5,848 bases of DNA, from assembly GCA_903933475.1 (NCBI GenBank), contig CAIZKE010000237.1:1-5848 (forward strand). The letters run 5' to 3'. Of the stretch, positions 5,688-5,848 are shown in pieces. The position numbers were made by a program, and so were the translations under genes. Each line of letters begins with the position of its first letter. Position 1 is the stretch's first letter. The notes below the pieces were generated by a model. It had not been told where the DNA came from. It saw nothing but the letters and a program-made list of their open reading frames with translations, and searched no databases. The DNA comes from an uncultured Alphaproteobacteria bacterium. GTDB taxonomy: Bacteria > Pseudomonadota > Alphaproteobacteria > Caulobacterales > Caulobacteraceae.

Positions 5688-5848
5688 ATGTCTCTCCCGG
5701 CACCCCTCAGGATTCGCGACCTCTCCAAAACGGTGCCCGGCGGCCGGGTCCTGTTCGAGGGGCTGGACATTGACCTCTCCGCCGGCGAGGTGGTGGCGAT
5801 CACCGGGGAGTCCGGTGCCGGCAAGTCCTCCCTCCTGAACCTGGTCGC
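5688..5848 (+). CDS. ABC transporter ATP-binding protein, 5' part only
   Basis: The first 53 residues, plus two bases of the next codon, are present before the window ends. They show the start of an ABC ATPase domain: IRDLSKTV, the aromatic-loop region, LFEGLDIDLSAGEVVAITG, and a complete Walker A motif GESGAGKS (40-47) followed by SLLNLV. The GESGxGKS-LLNL wording resembles LolD/YbbA-type ATPases, which work with FtsX-like permeases, but the signature motif and Walker B lie beyond the edge, so the subfamily is open. No signal peptide is present, as expected for a cytoplasmic nucleotide-binding subunit. It is transcribed divergently from the lyase/racemase operon across a 112-base gap. The ATG at 5688 is the first start in the frame that keeps the domain whole. 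Confidence 0.85.
   Translation, partial: MSLPAPLRIRDLSKTVPGGRVLFEGLDIDLSAGEVVAITGESGAGKSSLLNLV

Overview
The window is high-GC bacterial chromosome with dense coding, short intergenic gaps and Ala/Arg/Gly-rich proteins. Its gene content points to an alphaproteobacterium, most likely Caulobacterales (Caulobacter, Phenylobacterium or Brevundimonas type). Supporting signs are a DUF6491-like secreted protein, a palindromic intergenic repeat with the GTGGGAACCGGTT core that I know from alphaproteobacterial genomes, and two genes that look leaderless. The lineage is inferred from these signs, not from a marker gene.

Layout. The first 26 bases look like the 3' end of an upstream gene whose TGA overlaps the next ATG. 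Bases 26-1387 (+) encode an exported amidohydrolase-fold protein that lacks the usual metal-binding histidines. It converges, with a 19-base gap, on a full-length M3 oligoendopeptidase F gene (3200-1407, -). A 149-base divergent region (3201-3349) separates pepF from a small secreted four-cysteine protein of DUF6491 type (3350-3751, +). That gene converges on a two-gene minus-strand operon, and the 130-base gap between them is almost filled by two long imperfect palindromes (3749-3799 and 3811-3864). The operon runs from a D-cysteine desulfhydrase / L-cysteate sulfo-lyase family PLP enzyme (start 5575, end 4571) into an aspartate/glutamate-racemase-family protein (start 4574, end 3882), with a 4-base ATGA overlap. 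A 112-base divergent region leads to the 5' end of an ABC transporter ATPase (5688 to the window edge, +).

How the genes fit together. Most of the window is ordinary housekeeping or accessory metabolism: peptide breakdown (PepF), an exported amidohydrolase-like protein, and an ABC transporter. The one clear functional unit is the racemase plus sulfur-eliminating PLP-lyase pair. The overlap implies coupled translation, and together the enzymes could make both enantiomers of a cysteine-like or cysteate-like amino acid available for elimination to pyruvate, ammonia and sulfide or sulfite. I see no phage, IS element, CRISPR array, tRNA or rRNA. Nothing here is convincingly a wholly new system. 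The items most worth a second look are the racemase/lyase pair, the metal-ligand-less amidohydrolase and the paired palindromes.
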